DNA of 64,000 nt from positions 1-64,000 of the forward strand of contig NZ_SLUM01000020.1 of the NCBI RefSeq assembly GCF_004345265.1, in the 5' to 3' direction. This DNA comes from Allofournierella massiliensis (lineage in GTDB: Bacteria; Bacillota; Clostridia; Oscillospirales; Ruminococcaceae). Both the position numbers and the translations under genes were made by a program. The first letter of the stretch is position 1; every line of letters starts with the position of its first letter. Under the pieces are notes generated by a model. It was not told where the DNA came from. It made no database searches and was given only the letters and a program-made list of their open reading frames with translations. Positions 27,990-37,627 of this stretch are shown piece by piece.

Positions 27990-28907
27990 ATGGGACTTTT
28001 CAGCCGGAAGAAAAAGCTGGATGAAGGCCTGGCCAAGACCCGCAAGGGCTTCTTTGCCGGCATTCTGGACATGCTCAACGCGGGCGAAATCGACGACCAT
28101 ATGTACGAGGACCTGGAGGAGCAGCTGATCCTGGCCGACACCGGCGCCGACGAGGCGGTGCGGCTGGTGGAGGAGCTGCGCACCCGGGTGCGCAAGGACC
28201 ACATCAAAACCGCTTCCGACGCACTGGCCGCCCTGAAGGACATCATCACCGGCGAGCTGGTGGCCGACGAGCCCATGGATATGAGCGGCAAGCCCGCCGT
28301 GATCCTGATGATCGGCGTGAACGGCGTGGGCAAGACCACCAGCATTGCCAAGCTGGCCAAGCTCTATAAGGATCAGGGCAAGCGGGTGATGCTGGCCGCG
28401 GGCGATACCTTCCGTGCCGCTGCCGCCGAGCAGCTGTGCATCTGGGCCGACCGGGTGGATGTACCCGTGGTGCGCCACAGCGAGGGGGCAGACCCGGCTG
28501 CCGTGGTGTTTGACGCGGTGCAGTCCGCCGCCGCCCGGGGCTACGACATCGTGATCTGCGATACCGCTGGCCGCCTGCACAACAAGCAGAACCTGATGAA
28601 CGAGCTGGGCAAGATCAGCCGCAGCGTGCACAAGGCCTGCGAGACCGCCAGCGTGGAGACCCTGCTGGTGCTGGACGCCATCACCGGCCAGAACGCCATC
28701 AATCAGGCCTCCCAGTTCATCAGCGCCGCCGGTGCCACCGGTATTGTGCTCACCAAGCTGGACGGCACCGCCAAGGGCGGCGCGGTGATCAGCGTGAAGC
28801 AGAAGCTGGGCCTGCCGGTGCGCTTTGTGGGCGTGGGCGAGGGCGTGGACGACCTGATGGAGTTCTCTCCCCACGATTTTGCCGACGCACTGTTTGCCGA
28901 AAACTGA
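27990..28907 (+). CDS. ftsY: signal recognition particle receptor FtsY
   Basis: Protein of 305 aa, the SRP-GTPase that docks ribosome-nascent-chain complexes at the membrane. It has a very short N-terminal region ([13 protein letters not shown]) in place of the long acidic A domain, then the helical N domain and the GTPase G domain with GVNGVGKTT (from G109), [22 protein letters not shown] and [16 protein letters not shown] precedes the ATG. It follows smc by 92 bases, the usual Firmicute neighbour. Confidence 0.96.
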   Translation: MGLFSRKKKLDEGLAKTRKGFFAGILDMLNAGEIDDHMYEDLEEQLILADTGADEAVRLVEELRTRVRKDHIKTASDALAALKDIITGELVADEPMDMSGKPAVILMIGVNGVGKTTSIAKLAKLYKDQGKRVMLAAGDTFRAAAAEQLCIWADRVDVPVVRHSEGADPAAVVFDAVQSAAARGYDIVICDTAGRLHNKQNLMNELGKISRSVHKACETASVETLLVLDAITGQNAINQASQFISAAGATGIVLTKLDGTAKGGAVISVKQKLGLPVRFVGVGEGVDDLMEFSPHDFADALFAEN

Positions 28908-28927
28908 TCCGAAGGAGACAGATTCCA

Positions 28928-29563
28928 ATGCTCATCTGCGCAGCCACCGGCAATGCCGGTAAATTGAAAGAAATCCGCCGCATTCTGGAAGCTCAGGGCC
29001 ACGAGGTGAAAAGCCAGAAGGAACTGGGCATCACGCTGGAGCCGGAAGAGACCGGCACCACCTTTGCGGAAAACGCCCTCATCAAGGCAAAGGCCATCTG
29101 CGAGGCCAGCGGCCTGCCCACTCTGGCCGACGATTCCGGCCTGATGGTGGATGCCCTGGGCGGTGCGCCCGGCGTTTACAGCGCCCGCTACTGCGGCCGC
29201 CACGGCGACGACGAGGCCAACAACGACAAGCTTCTGGCCGAGCTGGCCGGGGTGGAGGAGGGCAAACGGGCGGCAAAGTTCGTGTCCGCCGTCTGCTTTT
29301 ACCTGCCCGAGGGCCGCTACGTCACCTATCTGGGCGAGTGCCCGGGCCGGGTGATCTTCGAGCGCCGGGGCACCAACGGCTTCGGCTACGACCCTCTGTT
29401 CGTGCCCGACGAGGTGGGCCTTGCCGGGGGCGGCGTGCGCCCCAACACCGAGGGCCGCACCTACGCCCAGCTGGAGGCCATTGAAAAGGACGCCATCAGC
29501 CATCGGGGCAAGGCCATGGCCCTGCTGGACAAAAATCTGGCCGCCTTCCTGAACGAGGGCTGA
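28928..29563 (+). CDS. rdgB: XTP/dITP diphosphatase (RdgB/HAM1 family)
   Basis: Protein of 211 aa that removes non-canonical purine triphosphates (XTP, dITP, dHAPTP) from the nucleotide pool. HAM1 family features: an N-terminal [44 protein letters not shown], and the C-terminal [15 protein letters not shown] and ISHRGKAM. It lies 20 bases after ftsY with GAAGGAG before the ATG. Confidence 0.95.
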   Translation: MLICAATGNAGKLKEIRRILEAQGHEVKSQKELGITLEPEETGTTFAENALIKAKAICEASGLPTLADDSGLMVDALGGAPGVYSARYCGRHGDDEANNDKLLAELAGVEEGKRAAKFVSAVCFYLPEGRYVTYLGECPGRVIFERRGTNGFGYDPLFVPDEVGLAGGGVRPNTEGRTYAQLEAIEKDAISHRGKAMALLDKNLAAFLNEG

Positions 29564-29601
29564 GCCAAACCCAATTGAAACTGTAATATAAGGAGAATAC
29601 T

Positions 29602-29907
29602 ATGCTCACCAGTAAACAACGCGCCGCGCTGCGCGCCGCCGCCAACACCCTCGATCCGGTCTTTCAGGTCGGCAAGGGCGAGATCGACGAAACGCTCATC
29701 AAGTCCACCGCCGATTGCCTGGCTGCCCGGGAGCTGATCAAGATGAAGGTGCTGGAGACCAGCATGTACAACGCCAAGGAGGCCGCCGCCATCCTGGCCG
29801 AGGCCACCGGCGCCGACGTGGTGCAGGTCATCGGCTCCAAGTTCGTGCTGTTCCTGAAGAAAAAGAAGGAGTCCAAGTTTGAGGATATCCTGAAAGCCGC
29901 CCGCTGA
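29602..29907 (+). CDS. yhbY: CRM-domain ribosome assembly protein YhbY
   Basis: Protein of 101 aa made of one CRM (YhbY) RNA-binding domain: MLTSKQRAALRAAANTLDPV, FQVGKGEID, and the C-terminal GADVVQVIGSKFVLF. Such proteins associate with pre-50S particles. AAGGAG lies about 7 bases before the ATG. Same cluster as rdgB and nadD. Confidence 0.93.
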   Translation: MLTSKQRAALRAAANTLDPVFQVGKGEIDETLIKSTADCLAARELIKMKVLETSMYNAKEAAAILAEATGADVVQVIGSKFVLFLKKKKESKFEDILKAAR

Positions 29908-29970
29908 GATCCGGCAACGTGGCCTGAAAACAGATTGTTTACAATTTGTTTGTAACTTATTTGAAATATC

Positions 29971-30009
29971 TGCCCGGCAAAATTCGTTGTTTTGTTACAT
30001 GGCCGGGCA
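29971..30009 (+). other. hairpin in the nadD leader
   Basis: An 8-bp perfect stem, TGCCCGGC (29971-29978) with GCCGGGCA (30002-30009), encloses an AT-rich 23-base loop just upstream of nadD. The preceding 50 bases are AT-rich. No T run follows, so it is not a classical terminator; its role is unknown. Confidence 0.35.
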
Positions 30010-30027
30010 CACTGGGGGAGTGGCGCG

Positions 30028-30615
30028 ATGAAACTGCTTTTGTTCGGGGGGACCTTTGATCCGCCCCACAAGGGCCATATACGCCTGTTGCAGAGCGCCA
30101 TCGACGTGGTGCAGCCGGATAAGGTGGTGGTCATGCCCGCGGGCATTCCGCCCCACAAGGCGGCCAGCGCCACGCCGGCCAGCCTGCGGCTGACCATGTG
30201 CCAGTGCTTTGTGCCGCTGCACCCGGATCTCACCGTCTCGGACTGGGAGATCGGCCGCGGCGGCAGAAACTACACCATCGACACGGTGCGGATGCTGGAG
30301 GAGCGCTACCCCGGCGCCGAGATCTTTCTCAGCGTGGGCAGCGATATGCTCACCACCTTCACCCAGTGGAGGGAATGGCAGAGCCTGCTGGAAAAAACCA
30401 CCCTTGTGGTGCAAAGCCGCTACAATGGCGACGACGCGGATCTTGCGGCCGCGGCCCGCACACTGGAAGCGGCGGGGGGCCGGGTGATCTTCGCCCATGC
30501 TCCGGTTCTGCAGGCAGCCTCCAGCGATGTGCGCGCCGGGAAGCTGGGCATGGATGCGCTGCCTCCTCTGGTGCAGCGCATCTGCAAACAGTATCATTTA
30601 TACGAAAAGAGCTGA
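30028..30615 (+). CDS. nadD: nicotinate-nucleotide adenylyltransferase
   Basis: Protein of 195 aa that adenylates nicotinate mononucleotide in NAD synthesis. The nucleotidyltransferase motif GGTFDPPHKGHI is at residues 7-18, followed by MPAGIPPHKAAS, VSDWEIGRGGRNYTIDTV, FLSVGSDML and the C-terminal SSSDVRAG-like segment (ASSDVRAGKLGM). GGGGGAG precedes the ATG; an in-frame extension to 29992 lies inside the hairpin leader. yqeK follows after 5 bases. Confidence 0.95.
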   Translation: MKLLLFGGTFDPPHKGHIRLLQSAIDVVQPDKVVVMPAGIPPHKAASATPASLRLTMCQCFVPLHPDLTVSDWEIGRGGRNYTIDTVRMLEERYPGAEIFLSVGSDMLTTFTQWREWQSLLEKTTLVVQSRYNGDDADLAAAARTLEAAGGRVIFAHAPVLQAASSDVRAGKLGMDALPPLVQRICKQYHLYEKS

Positions 30616-30620
30616 GGACC

Positions 30621-31208
30621 ATGAACGCAAAAGAAGCGCAGAAGATGGTAAAGGAGTGCCTTTCCAAAAAGCGCTACACCCACACCATGAACGTGCGGGA
30701 CGCGGCGGTGCATCTGGCCGAAAAGTACGGGGCCGACCCGGACAAGGCCGAGCTGGCCGCCCTTTTGCACGATGCGGTGAAGGAGCGCAGCCGGGAGGAA
30801 TTGTTGCAGATCCTGCAAAACAATGCTATAATGGCACAAAATGCCGAAAAAAGCCCCCCGCCGGTCTGGCACGGCATCTGTGCCGCCATTCTGGCCCAGA
30901 CGGAATGGGGCGTCACCGACCCGGAGATTGTCAGCGCCATTCGCTGCCATACCACCGGCAAGGCCGGTATGTCCAAGCTGGACAAGATCATTTATCTGAG
31001 CGATATGATCAGCGCCGAGCGGGACTATCCGGAGGTGTACGAGCTGCGCAGGCTTGCCGAGGAGGATCTGGACAAGGCCGTCTGCACGGCCGTGGAGAAG
31101 AACATCGGATGGATGAAGGAATGCGGCAAATCCATCGACCCCTTGTCGCTCGAGGCCCTGGAGGACCTGAAGCGCGGCATGCAAACCAGGGAGGATACCC
31201 ATGAATGA
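30621..31208 (+). CDS. yqeK: HD-domain protein YqeK (Ap4A hydrolase family)
   Basis: Protein of 195 aa with metal-binding H21, H50 and D51 (YTHTMNV and LLHDAVKE), DRDYP-type and DMISAERDYP residues in the C-terminal half. YqeK proteins symmetrically cleave diadenosine tetraphosphate and nearly always follow nadD in Firmicutes, as here. The end overlaps the LCP gene by 8 bases, so translation is coupled. Confidence 0.93.
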   Translation: MNAKEAQKMVKECLSKKRYTHTMNVRDAAVHLAEKYGADPDKAELAALLHDAVKERSREELLQILQNNAIMAQNAEKSPPPVWHGICAAILAQTEWGVTDPEIVSAIRCHTTGKAGMSKLDKIIYLSDMISAERDYPEVYELRRLAEEDLDKAVCTAVEKNIGWMKECGKSIDPLSLEALEDLKRGMQTREDTHE

Positions 31209-32517
31209 ACCCAAACAGCCCCGTAAACTGAACACCGGCTCCGCTTCGGGCCGTTCGTCCGCGCCCAGCGGCTCCACCGGCCGCCGCATCAACCGCAGCG
31301 GCTCGCCCGCTTCCGGTTCAGGCCAGCAGCGCACGGTCTACCATGCCAGCGAGCAGCCTCGCCGTCAGGCTCAGCCTCCGCGGCAGGATCAGCCCCAGAG
31401 GAAGGCCCAGCCGGCGGCCCATCGCGGCCAGCCCCGCCGCCGCCCGAAGAAGAAAAAGAGCCCGCTGAAAATCGCCCTCATCAGCCTGCTGACGCTGGTG
31501 GCCGTGGTCTGTGTGGGCCTGTTCGGCCTGTATCAGTGGGTGGTGCACAGCATCAGCCCCGACGGCGGTGCCCCCACCATCAGCGAGCTGATCAATACCC
31601 CCAGCGAATTCAAGGGCGATGTGGTGAACATTCTGGTCTGCGGCATCGACTACGAGGAGGGCCGTGCCTATTCCAACGACCCCACCTCCAACGACGGCAT
31701 GACCGATATGATCATGTATGTGAACTTCAACGTGAAGGAAAAGAAGATCAACATGCTGCAGATCCCCCGCGACACCTACGCGGGTGAGGAATACAGCACC
31801 GGCAAAACCGGTAAGATTAACGCGGTTGCCCTGCGCAATGACGGCGGCATCACCGATCTGGCCAAGCTGATCACCGAGCAGTACAAGCTGCCCATCGACT
31901 ACTATGTGACCATCGACATGCAGTCCCTGAAGGAGATCGTGGATCTGTTCGGCGGTATCGAGGTCTACCTGCCCCAGGAGGTGGCCGACGGCAAGGGCAG
32001 CTGGCTGCCTGCCGGCACCCATAACCTGGATGGCGCTTCGGTGGAGTTCCTGGTGCGTAACCGCCACGGTGATGGCTATGCCCAGGGCGACATCGCCCGG
32101 CTGGACATGCAGCGTTACTTCTATCAGGGCCTGTTCAACCGCATCCGCACCGCCACGGTATGGGATCTGGCCAAGCTGACCCCCGTGGCCCTGAAGTATA
32201 TCACCACCGACATTCCCGGTGATACGCTGGTAAGCCTGGGCGTGAGCTTCTTGCAGGTGGACAGCGCCAACATCATGATGTGCAAGGTGCCCACCTACAG
32301 TGCGGCCGAGCGCTACAACGGTCAGTCCATTCAGGTGTGCGACACCACAAAGACGCTGGATCTGATCAATACCTACTTCCTCAGTTATACCAGCCCTGTG
32401 GACAGCCTGAACGTGCCCACTCTGGCCACCGCCGGTTCCTCCACCGACCCCAATGTGCAGTACATGGGTCAGCTGGATACCGAGGCCGAGGGCGGTTCCA
32501 CCTCTGAGGCGGGCTGA
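31201..32517 (+). CDS. LytR-CpsA-Psr family cell-wall polymer ligase
   Basis: Protein of 438 aa. LCP enzymes transfer lipid-linked anionic polymers such as teichoic acids or capsule to peptidoglycan outside the membrane. An unusually long basic, Pro/Gln/Arg-rich cytoplasmic tail (1-90) precedes a single membrane segment (about 93-117, IALISLLTLVAVVCVGLFGL), then the LCP domain with VNILVCGIDYEEG, NDGMTDMIMYVN, QIPRDTYAG and FLVRNRHGDGYAQGDIARL with its arginine and aspartate residues. It may act on the glycan made by the locus after 40,869, but it sits in the conserved yqeK-rsfS position and could be general. Confidence 0.92.
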   Translation: MNEPKQPRKLNTGSASGRSSAPSGSTGRRINRSGSPASGSGQQRTVYHASEQPRRQAQPPRQDQPQRKAQPAAHRGQPRRRPKKKKSPLKIALISLLTLVAVVCVGLFGLYQWVVHSISPDGGAPTISELINTPSEFKGDVVNILVCGIDYEEGRAYSNDPTSNDGMTDMIMYVNFNVKEKKINMLQIPRDTYAGEEYSTGKTGKINAVALRNDGGITDLAKLITEQYKLPIDYYVTIDMQSLKEIVDLFGGIEVYLPQEVADGKGSWLPAGTHNLDGASVEFLVRNRHGDGYAQGDIARLDMQRYFYQGLFNRIRTATVWDLAKLTPVALKYITTDIPGDTLVSLGVSFLQVDSANIMMCKVPTYSAAERYNGQSIQVCDTTKTLDLINTYFLSYTSPVDSLNVPTLATAGSSTDPNVQYMGQLDTEAEGGSTSEAG

Positions 32518-32584
32518 TCCAACCCGATAACCAACCCATCCACCGCTCCCGAGAGGGGAGCTGAAAGGAGAGAATCAAACAAGA

Positions 32585-32959
32585 ATGGAAAGCTTGCAGC
32601 TTGCAACCAGCATCGCAAAAGTGCTGGATACCAAAAAAGCCGCGAACGTGAAGGTGCTGAAGGTGCGGGATCTGACCGTGCTCACCGATTACTTTGTAAT
32701 CGCCAACGGTACCTCCACCACCCATGTGAAGAGCCTGGCCGAGGAAGTGGAGTTCCAGCTGGAGCAGCAGGGCGTGAAGGCTCTGCGCACCGAAGGCTAC
32801 GACGCCAAGAACTGGATTCTGCTGGACTACGGCACCGTGATCGTGCATGTGTTCTATCCTCAGGCCCGCGAGTTCTATGATCTGGAGCACCTGTGGGCGG
32901 ATGCCGAGGAGTGCGACATCCAGTTCGACACACCCGCCGAGGGCGGCGCAAACGAATAA
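32585..32959 (+). CDS. rsfS: ribosomal silencing factor RsfS
   Basis: Protein of 124 aa that binds L14 and blocks 30S-50S joining in starvation. Family signatures: LKVRDLTVLTDYFVIANGTS, VKSLAEEVE, and the C-terminal WILLDYGTVIVHVFYPQAREFYDLEHLW. A GAAAGGAGAG ribosome site lies about 10 bases upstream of the ATG. It completes the nadD-yqeK-LCP-rsfS group. Confidence 0.95.
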   Translation: MESLQLATSIAKVLDTKKAANVKVLKVRDLTVLTDYFVIANGTSTTHVKSLAEEVEFQLEQQGVKALRTEGYDAKNWILLDYGTVIVHVFYPQAREFYDLEHLWADAEECDIQFDTPAEGGANE

Positions 32960-33005
32960 ATCAAACGGAACGCCGCCCGGCGCCTTCGGGGGTCGGGCGG
33001 TCAAA

Positions 33006-33064
33006 AGCCAGTTTTCCACAGCGGGAGAAGCCTGCGGTGGAAAACTGGCTGTCGCCGTTTTATT
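33006..33064 (+). terminator. long hairpin between rsfS and leuS
   Basis: A perfect 14-bp stem (33006-33019 with 33037-33050) continues inward through a G-T-containing helix to a short loop; GTTTTATTTT follows 6 bases later. It probably terminates the rsfS transcript. The remaining leuS leader (33067-33164) shows no T-box consensus that I can see. Confidence 0.55.
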
Positions 33065-33164
33065 TTAAAGGGCAGCAGCACACAATTCCAGGTGGCCTTC
33101 GCCGTGAATGGTGCGGTGTTGCCAAAGGGGCAAATCGCTCAAATTTTGGTTGGAGTTGATAAAG

Positions 33165-35585
33165 GTGAAATACGATTTCAAGGCCATTGAAAAGAAATGG
33201 CAGAAAGTCTGGGCGGATGAAAAGACCTTCGCCGCCAAGATCGACCACACAAAACCCAAGTTCTATGCTCTGGTTGAGTTCCCTTATCCCAGCGGTCAGG
33301 GCCTGCATGTGGGCCATCCCCGCAGCTACACCGCGCTGGACATCGTAGCCCGTAAAAAGCGGCTGGCCGGCTACAATGTGCTGTACCCCATGGGCTGGGA
33401 TGCCTTCGGCCTGCCCACCGAGAACTTCGCCATGAAGAACCACATCCACCCCGAGATCGTGACCAAAAACAACGTGGCCCGCTTCAAGAGCCAGCTGCAG
33501 GCGCTGGGCCTGTCCTTCGACTGGGATCGTGAGATCAACACCACCGATCCCAGCTACTACAAGTGGACCCAGTGGATCTTCCTGCAGCTGTACAAGCACG
33601 GTCTGGCCTATAAAAAGGAAATGAGCGTGAACTGGTGCACCAGCTGCAAGGTGGTGCTGGCCAACGAAGAGGTCGTGAACGGCTGCTGCGAGCGCTGCGG
33701 CGGCGAAGTGGTTCACAAGGTGAAGAGCCAGTGGATGCTGAAGATCACCGAGTATGCCGACCGCCTGATCGACGATCTGGACGGCCTGGATTACATCGAG
33801 CGTGTGGCCACCCAGCAGAAGAACTGGATCGGCCGCTCCACCGGTGCCGAGGTGAACTTCACCACCACCACCGGCGATACCCTGACCGTTTACACCACCC
33901 GCTGCGACACCCTGTTCGGCGCCACCTACATGGTGGTCAGCCCCGAGCATGCGCTGGTGAACCAGTGGCTGGAGAACGGCACCATCCGGAACGCTGACGC
34001 CGTGCGCGCCTATCAGGCTGAGGCCGCCCGCAAGAGCGACTTCGAGCGCACCGAGCTGAACAAGGAAAAGACCGGCGTGAAGCTGGAGGGCGTGATGGGC
34101 ATCAACCCGGTGAACGGCAAGGAGATTCCCATCTTCATCTCCGACTATGTGCTGGCTACCTACGGCACCGGCGCCATCATGGCCGTGCCCGCCCACGACA
34201 CCCGCGACTACGAGTTTGCCAAGGTGTTCGGTCTGCCCATCGTTGAGGTGGTCAAGGGCGAGGGCGAGAGCCATCTGGACAAGGAAGCCTTCACCGACGT
34301 TGCCACCGGCACGCTGGTGAACAGCGGTTTCCTGGATGGTCTGAGCGTGGAAGAAGCCAAGAAAAAGATGATCCAGTGGCTGGAGAGCGAGGGCAAGGGC
34401 CACGCCAAGGTCAACTTCAAGCTGCGCGACTGGGTGTTCAGCCGTCAGCGTTACTGGGGCGAGCCCATCCCCATGGTTTACTGTGAGAAGTGCGGCTGGC
34501 AGCCCATCCCCGAGAGCGAGCTGCCCCTGAAGCTGCCCGAGATCAGCGACTTCGAGCCCGGCGAGGGCGGCGAGAGCCCGCTGGCCCGCCACACCGAATG
34601 GGTCAACACCACCTGCCCCTGCTGCGGCGGCCCCGCCAAGCGCGAGACCGACACCATGCCCCAGTGGGCCGGTTCCTCCTGGTACTTCCTGCGCTACATG
34701 GATCCCCACTGCGACACTGCTCCCGTGAGCAAGGAAGCCGTGGAATACTGGGGTCCTGTGGACTGGTACAACGGCGGCATGGAGCACACCACTCTGCACC
34801 TGCTGTACAGCCGTTTCTGGCACAAGTTCCTGTACGACATCGGCGTGGTGCCCACCAAGGAGCCCTACAAGAAGCGTACCAGCCATGGCATGATTCTGGG
34901 CGAGAACGGTGAGAAGATGTCCAAGAGCCGCGGCAACGTGATTAACCCGGACGATGTGGTGAACGAGTACGGTGCCGACACTCTGCGCCTGTACGAGATG
35001 TTCATCGGCGACTTCGAGAAGGCCGCTCCCTGGTCCACCAAGGGCATCAAGGGCTGCAAGCGCTTCCTGGATCGTCTGTGGGGTCTGGGCGAGATGATCG
35101 TTCCCGGCGAGGGCTACCGCCCCGAGCTGGAGACCGCCTTCCACAAGACCATCAAGAAGGTGGGCGACGACATCGAGGTGCTCAAGCACAACACCGCCAT
35201 CGCCTCCATGATGAGCCTGCTGAACGACCTGTACGCCGCCGGCGGCGCCACCAGAGACGAGCTGCGCACCCTGCTGATTCTGGTCAACCCCTTCGCTCCC
35301 CACATCACCGAGGAGATGTGGCAGCAGCAGGGCTTTGAGGGCCAGATCGCTCACGCCCAGTGGCCTGCCTATGACGAGGCAAAGTGCGTGGAGAGCACCG
35401 TGGAGGTGCTGGTGCAGCTGAACGGCAAGCCCAAGGCCCGACTGAACCTGGCCTCCGGCCTGGATAAGGACGCCACCCTGGCTGCCGTGAAGGCGGACGC
35501 TTCCGTGGCCGCTCTGCTGGAGGGCAAAACCATCGTGAAGGAGATTGCCGTGCCCGGCAAGCTGGTCAACCTGGTGGTCAAATAA
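33165..35585 (+). CDS. leuS: leucyl-tRNA synthetase
   Basis: Protein of 806 aa, class I synthetase that charges tRNA-Leu. The HIGH-type motif is HVGH in [15 protein letters not shown], the editing domain lies at about 220-410 ([19 protein letters not shown]), a zinc-like cluster is CEKCGWQ with CPCCGGP, and the KMSKS loop is [10 protein letters not shown]. The start is GTG 33165, 9 bases after GGAG; an in-frame TTG at 33156 is too close to that site. Codon use is biased as in highly expressed genes. Confidence 0.97.
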   Translation: MKYDFKAIEKKWQKVWADEKTFAAKIDHTKPKFYALVEFPYPSGQGLHVGHPRSYTALDIVARKKRLAGYNVLYPMGWDAFGLPTENFAMKNHIHPEIVTKNNVARFKSQLQALGLSFDWDREINTTDPSYYKWTQWIFLQLYKHGLAYKKEMSVNWCTSCKVVLANEEVVNGCCERCGGEVVHKVKSQWMLKITEYADRLIDDLDGLDYIERVATQQKNWIGRSTGAEVNFTTTTGDTLTVYTTRCDTLFGATYMVVSPEHALVNQWLENGTIRNADAVRAYQAEAARKSDFERTELNKEKTGVKLEGVMGINPVNGKEIPIFISDYVLATYGTGAIMAVPAHDTRDYEFAKVFGLPIVEVVKGEGESHLDKEAFTDVATGTLVNSGFLDGLSVEEAKKKMIQWLESEGKGHAKVNFKLRDWVFSRQRYWGEPIPMVYCEKCGWQPIPESELPLKLPEISDFEPGEGGESPLARHTEWVNTTCPCCGGPAKRETDTMPQWAGSSWYFLRYMDPHCDTAPVSKEAVEYWGPVDWYNGGMEHTTLHLLYSRFWHKFLYDIGVVPTKEPYKKRTSHGMILGENGEKMSKSRGNVINPDDVVNEYGADTLRLYEMFIGDFEKAAPWSTKGIKGCKRFLDRLWGLGEMIVPGEGYRPELETAFHKTIKKVGDDIEVLKHNTAIASMMSLLNDLYAAGGATRDELRTLLILVNPFAPHITEEMWQQQGFEGQIAHAQWPAYDEAKCVESTVEVLVQLNGKPKARLNLASGLDKDATLAAVKADASVAALLEGKTIVKEIAVPGKLVNLVVK

Positions 35586-35606
35586 GCAATGCTGTTGACA
35601 TTCTGC

Positions 35607-35635
35607 GGTTGGGGATCGGGTTCCGGTCCTCAACC
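35607..35635 (+). terminator. imperfect hairpin after leuS
   Basis: A 13-bp imperfect stem (GGTTG with CAACC, then GGATCGG with CCGGTCC) lies 22 bases after the leuS stop. It lacks a T run, so termination is uncertain. Confidence 0.3.
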
Positions 35636-35667
35636 AAAGAAAGTTTTGAAAATACACAAGATTTTAG

Positions 35668-35697
35668 TTGACAGAACCAACTGTGGCATAGTATAAT
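35668..35697 (+). promoter_or_regulatory. strong sigma-A promoter of rpsU
   Basis: A perfect TTGACA (35668-35673) and a perfect TATAAT (35692-35697) are spaced by 18 bases, 74 bases before the rpsU start codon. Confidence 0.85.
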
Positions 35698-35771
35698 CGA
35701 TATGTTGAATACCCTATTTTGGGGGATATGCAACGAAACTCCTGCCTCAGGTCCAAGGGAGGGAAAAATAG

Positions 35772-35948
35772 ATGTCGGAAATTCGTGTCAAGGACAACGA
35801 GTCGCTGGAGAGCGCGCTGCGTCGTTTTAAGCGTTCTTGCGCCCGCAGCGGTGTGCTTGCCGAGGTTCGCAAGCGTGAAGCTTACGAGAAGCCCTCTGTG
35901 CGCCGCAAGAAGAAGTCCGAAGCTGCCCGCAAGCGCAAGTTTAAGTAA
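35772..35948 (+). CDS. rpsU: 30S ribosomal protein S21
   Basis: Protein of 58 aa, the normal S21 length: [20 protein letters not shown] at the start, then [20 protein letters not shown] and a lysine/arginine-rich end with [17 protein letters not shown]. It binds the 30S subunit near the anti-Shine-Dalgarno region. It has its own strong promoter and terminator, consistent with high monocistronic expression. A GGGAGGGAAAAATAG stretch precedes the ATG. Confidence 0.97.
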   Translation: MSEIRVKDNESLESALRRFKRSCARSGVLAEVRKREAYEKPSVRRKKKSEAARKRKFK

Positions 35949-35990
35949 TTGCGGTTAGCCGGAACAATGGCTGAAATGCGTGCAAACGCC

Positions 35991-36024
35991 TGAGCGGGTC
36001 CCCTTGGGGGCCCGCTCATTTTTT
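35991..36024 (+). terminator. intrinsic terminator of rpsU
   Basis: A 13-bp stem (TGAGCGGG with CCCGCTCA, plus inner G-C and G-T pairs; 35991-36018) followed by six T. Confidence 0.9.
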
Positions 36025-36070
36025 ATCGATTTTTCCGGGGCCAACGCCCCGCTTTTATGGGAGAAGCACT

Positions 36071-36574
36071 ATGTTCATCACACCGGAGTATCTCTTTTCC
36101 GGCGCAGCGGCCATCACGCCGGAATTTTTGAAGGGCAAGGGCATCACCGCCCTGGTGCTGGATGTGGACAACACCCTCACCGGCCACGACAGCCAGCAGC
36201 TGCCCCCGGCCATCCGCGACTGGCTGGACCGGATGCGGGCAGCGGGCATTCAGCTGGCCATTGCCAGCAATAATAACGAGGAACGGGTGCGCCCCTTTGC
36301 GCAGGCCATCGGGCTGGATTATGTGGCCATGAGCTGCAAGCCGCTCACCTTCGGTCTGGCCCGGGCCCGCAAAAAGTTCGGAGTACCCAAAGGCCAGATG
36401 GCCATTGTGGGCGACCAGCTGTTCACCGACCGGCTGGCCGGTGCGCTGTATGGCATTCCGGCGCTGGTGGTGCAGCCCATGTATGAGGATTTCAAAAAGG
36501 GAATCCGTTTCAAGCGCCGGCTGGAAAAGCCCTTTCTGGCCCGCTATTTCAAAAAGGGAGGGAAGCTTCTGTGA
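36071..36574 (+). CDS. yqeG: YqeG-family HAD phosphatase
   Basis: Protein of 167 aa, HAD superfamily IIIA. The catalytic motif LVLDVDNTLTGHD has nucleophile D31 and D33; motif II lies near LAIASNNNEERV, and the metal motif is VGDQLFTDRLAG. The YqeG family is broadly conserved in Firmicutes and related to phosphatidylglycerophosphate phosphatases; the substrate here is not proven. GGGAGAAG lies before the ATG. The stop codon overlaps the nfo start by 4 bases. Confidence 0.9.
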   Translation: MFITPEYLFSGAAAITPEFLKGKGITALVLDVDNTLTGHDSQQLPPAIRDWLDRMRAAGIQLAIASNNNEERVRPFAQAIGLDYVAMSCKPLTFGLARARKKFGVPKGQMAIVGDQLFTDRLAGALYGIPALVVQPMYEDFKKGIRFKRRLEKPFLARYFKKGGKLL

Positions 36575-37425
36575 GCATCTTATTCGGAACCGCCGGCACC
36601 AGCCAGAGCTTTGCCGAGCAGGGATATAAAAACAGTGTGCAGGTGCCGGAATACACCGCGAAAATGGGCCTGGACGCCTTTGAGTACCAGTGCGGCCGGG
36701 GCGTGCGCATCAAGGAGGAGCTTGCCTCCAAGATCCGCGCTCAGGCGGCGGTGCACGGCATCTATTTCAGCCTGCACGCGCCTTACTACATCTCCATGAG
36801 CAGCCTGGAAGAGGAAAAGCGCCTGAACAGTGTGGATTACATTTTGCAGAGCGCGGCGGCCATCCGGGCGCTGGGCGGCCAGCGGGTGATCTTCCACTCC
36901 GGCAGCTGCGGCAAACAGAGCCGGGAAGCCGCGCTGGAAAAGGCGCTGGACACCATGCACCGCATTGTGGCGGCGGTGGACGAGGCCGGTTTCTCTGACA
37001 TCGTGCTCTGCCCCGAGACCATGGGCAAGGTGGGCCAGCTGGGCACGCTGGACGAGGTTCTGGCCCTGTGCGGGGTGGACAAGCGCATCACCCCCTGCAT
37101 CGACTTCGGCCACCTGAATGCCCGGGATCAGGGCTCCATCAAAACCAAACAGGACTATGCCGCCATTCTGGATCGGATGGGCGAGGTGCTGGGGGACGAG
37201 CGGGCCAGCCGCTTCCATGTGCACTTCAGCAAGATCGAATACACCACCGGCGGCGAAAAGCAGCACCTGACCTTCGCAGACACCGTCTACGGGCCGGACT
37301 TTGAGCCGCTGCTGGAGCTGTGCTACGAGCGGGGGCTTTCGCCGGTGATCATCTGTGAATCCGCCGGCACGCAGGCCGAGGACGCAGCCACCATGAAGCG
37401 GTATTACCAGAGCCTGGGCAAGTGA
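36571..37425 (+). CDS. nfo: endonuclease IV (AP endonuclease)
   Basis: Protein of 284 aa, a TIM-barrel enzyme that cuts at abasic sites in base excision repair. The trinuclear zinc-site segments are in order: FSLHAPYYISM, VIFHSGSCG, CPETMGKVGQLGT, CIDFGHLNARDQG and FHVHFSKIEYTTGGEK. The start is GTG 36571, overlapping the yqeG TGA as GTGA, with GGGAGGGAAG just upstream inside yqeG, so the pair is translationally coupled. Confidence 0.93.
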   Translation: MSILFGTAGTSQSFAEQGYKNSVQVPEYTAKMGLDAFEYQCGRGVRIKEELASKIRAQAAVHGIYFSLHAPYYISMSSLEEEKRLNSVDYILQSAAAIRALGGQRVIFHSGSCGKQSREAALEKALDTMHRIVAAVDEAGFSDIVLCPETMGKVGQLGTLDEVLALCGVDKRITPCIDFGHLNARDQGSIKTKQDYAAILDRMGEVLGDERASRFHVHFSKIEYTTGGEKQHLTFADTVYGPDFEPLLELCYERGLSPVIICESAGTQAEDAATMKRYYQSLGK

Positions 37426-37468
37426 GCCCGAAGGCCTGCCCCACGGGCCGAAAAGGCCAAGAAAGGGC

Positions 37469-37497
37469 TTGAAAAATAGCCGTTTCTGGGGTAGAAT
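37469..37497 (+). promoter_or_regulatory. promoter of efp
   Basis: TTGAAA (37469-37474) and TAGAAT (37492-37497) are spaced by 17 bases, giving a 5' untranslated region of about 125 bases. Confidence 0.7.
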
Positions 37498-37523
37498 AAT
37501 AACAGATATGTCAGTGAATGCCC

Positions 37524-37594
37524 GCGCCGCATCGCTGCCCTGCAAGCAGCGGGCAGCCAGGTCGCGGCGCTGGCAGCGCAAGGCCGGTTTGGCC
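37524..37594 (+). other. structured 5' untranslated region of efp
   Basis: A nested hairpin pairs GCGCCGC (37524-37530) with GCGGCGC (37564-37570) and, inside it, GCTGCCC (37534-37540) with GGGCAGC (37551-37557). A second small hairpin, GGCC-GGTTT-GGCC, lies at 37582-37594. All stems are perfect. There is no T run, so this is more likely an RNA structure affecting stability or translation than a terminator. Confidence 0.5.
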
Positions 37595-37627
37595 GGGCCA
37601 GAATAAATTTTAATTGGAGGATCATTT

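Noticed and set aside
32960-33164. T-box leader for leuS.
   Set aside because: No TGGNACCGC-type sequence or specifier loop was found; the region holds a terminator-like hairpin instead.
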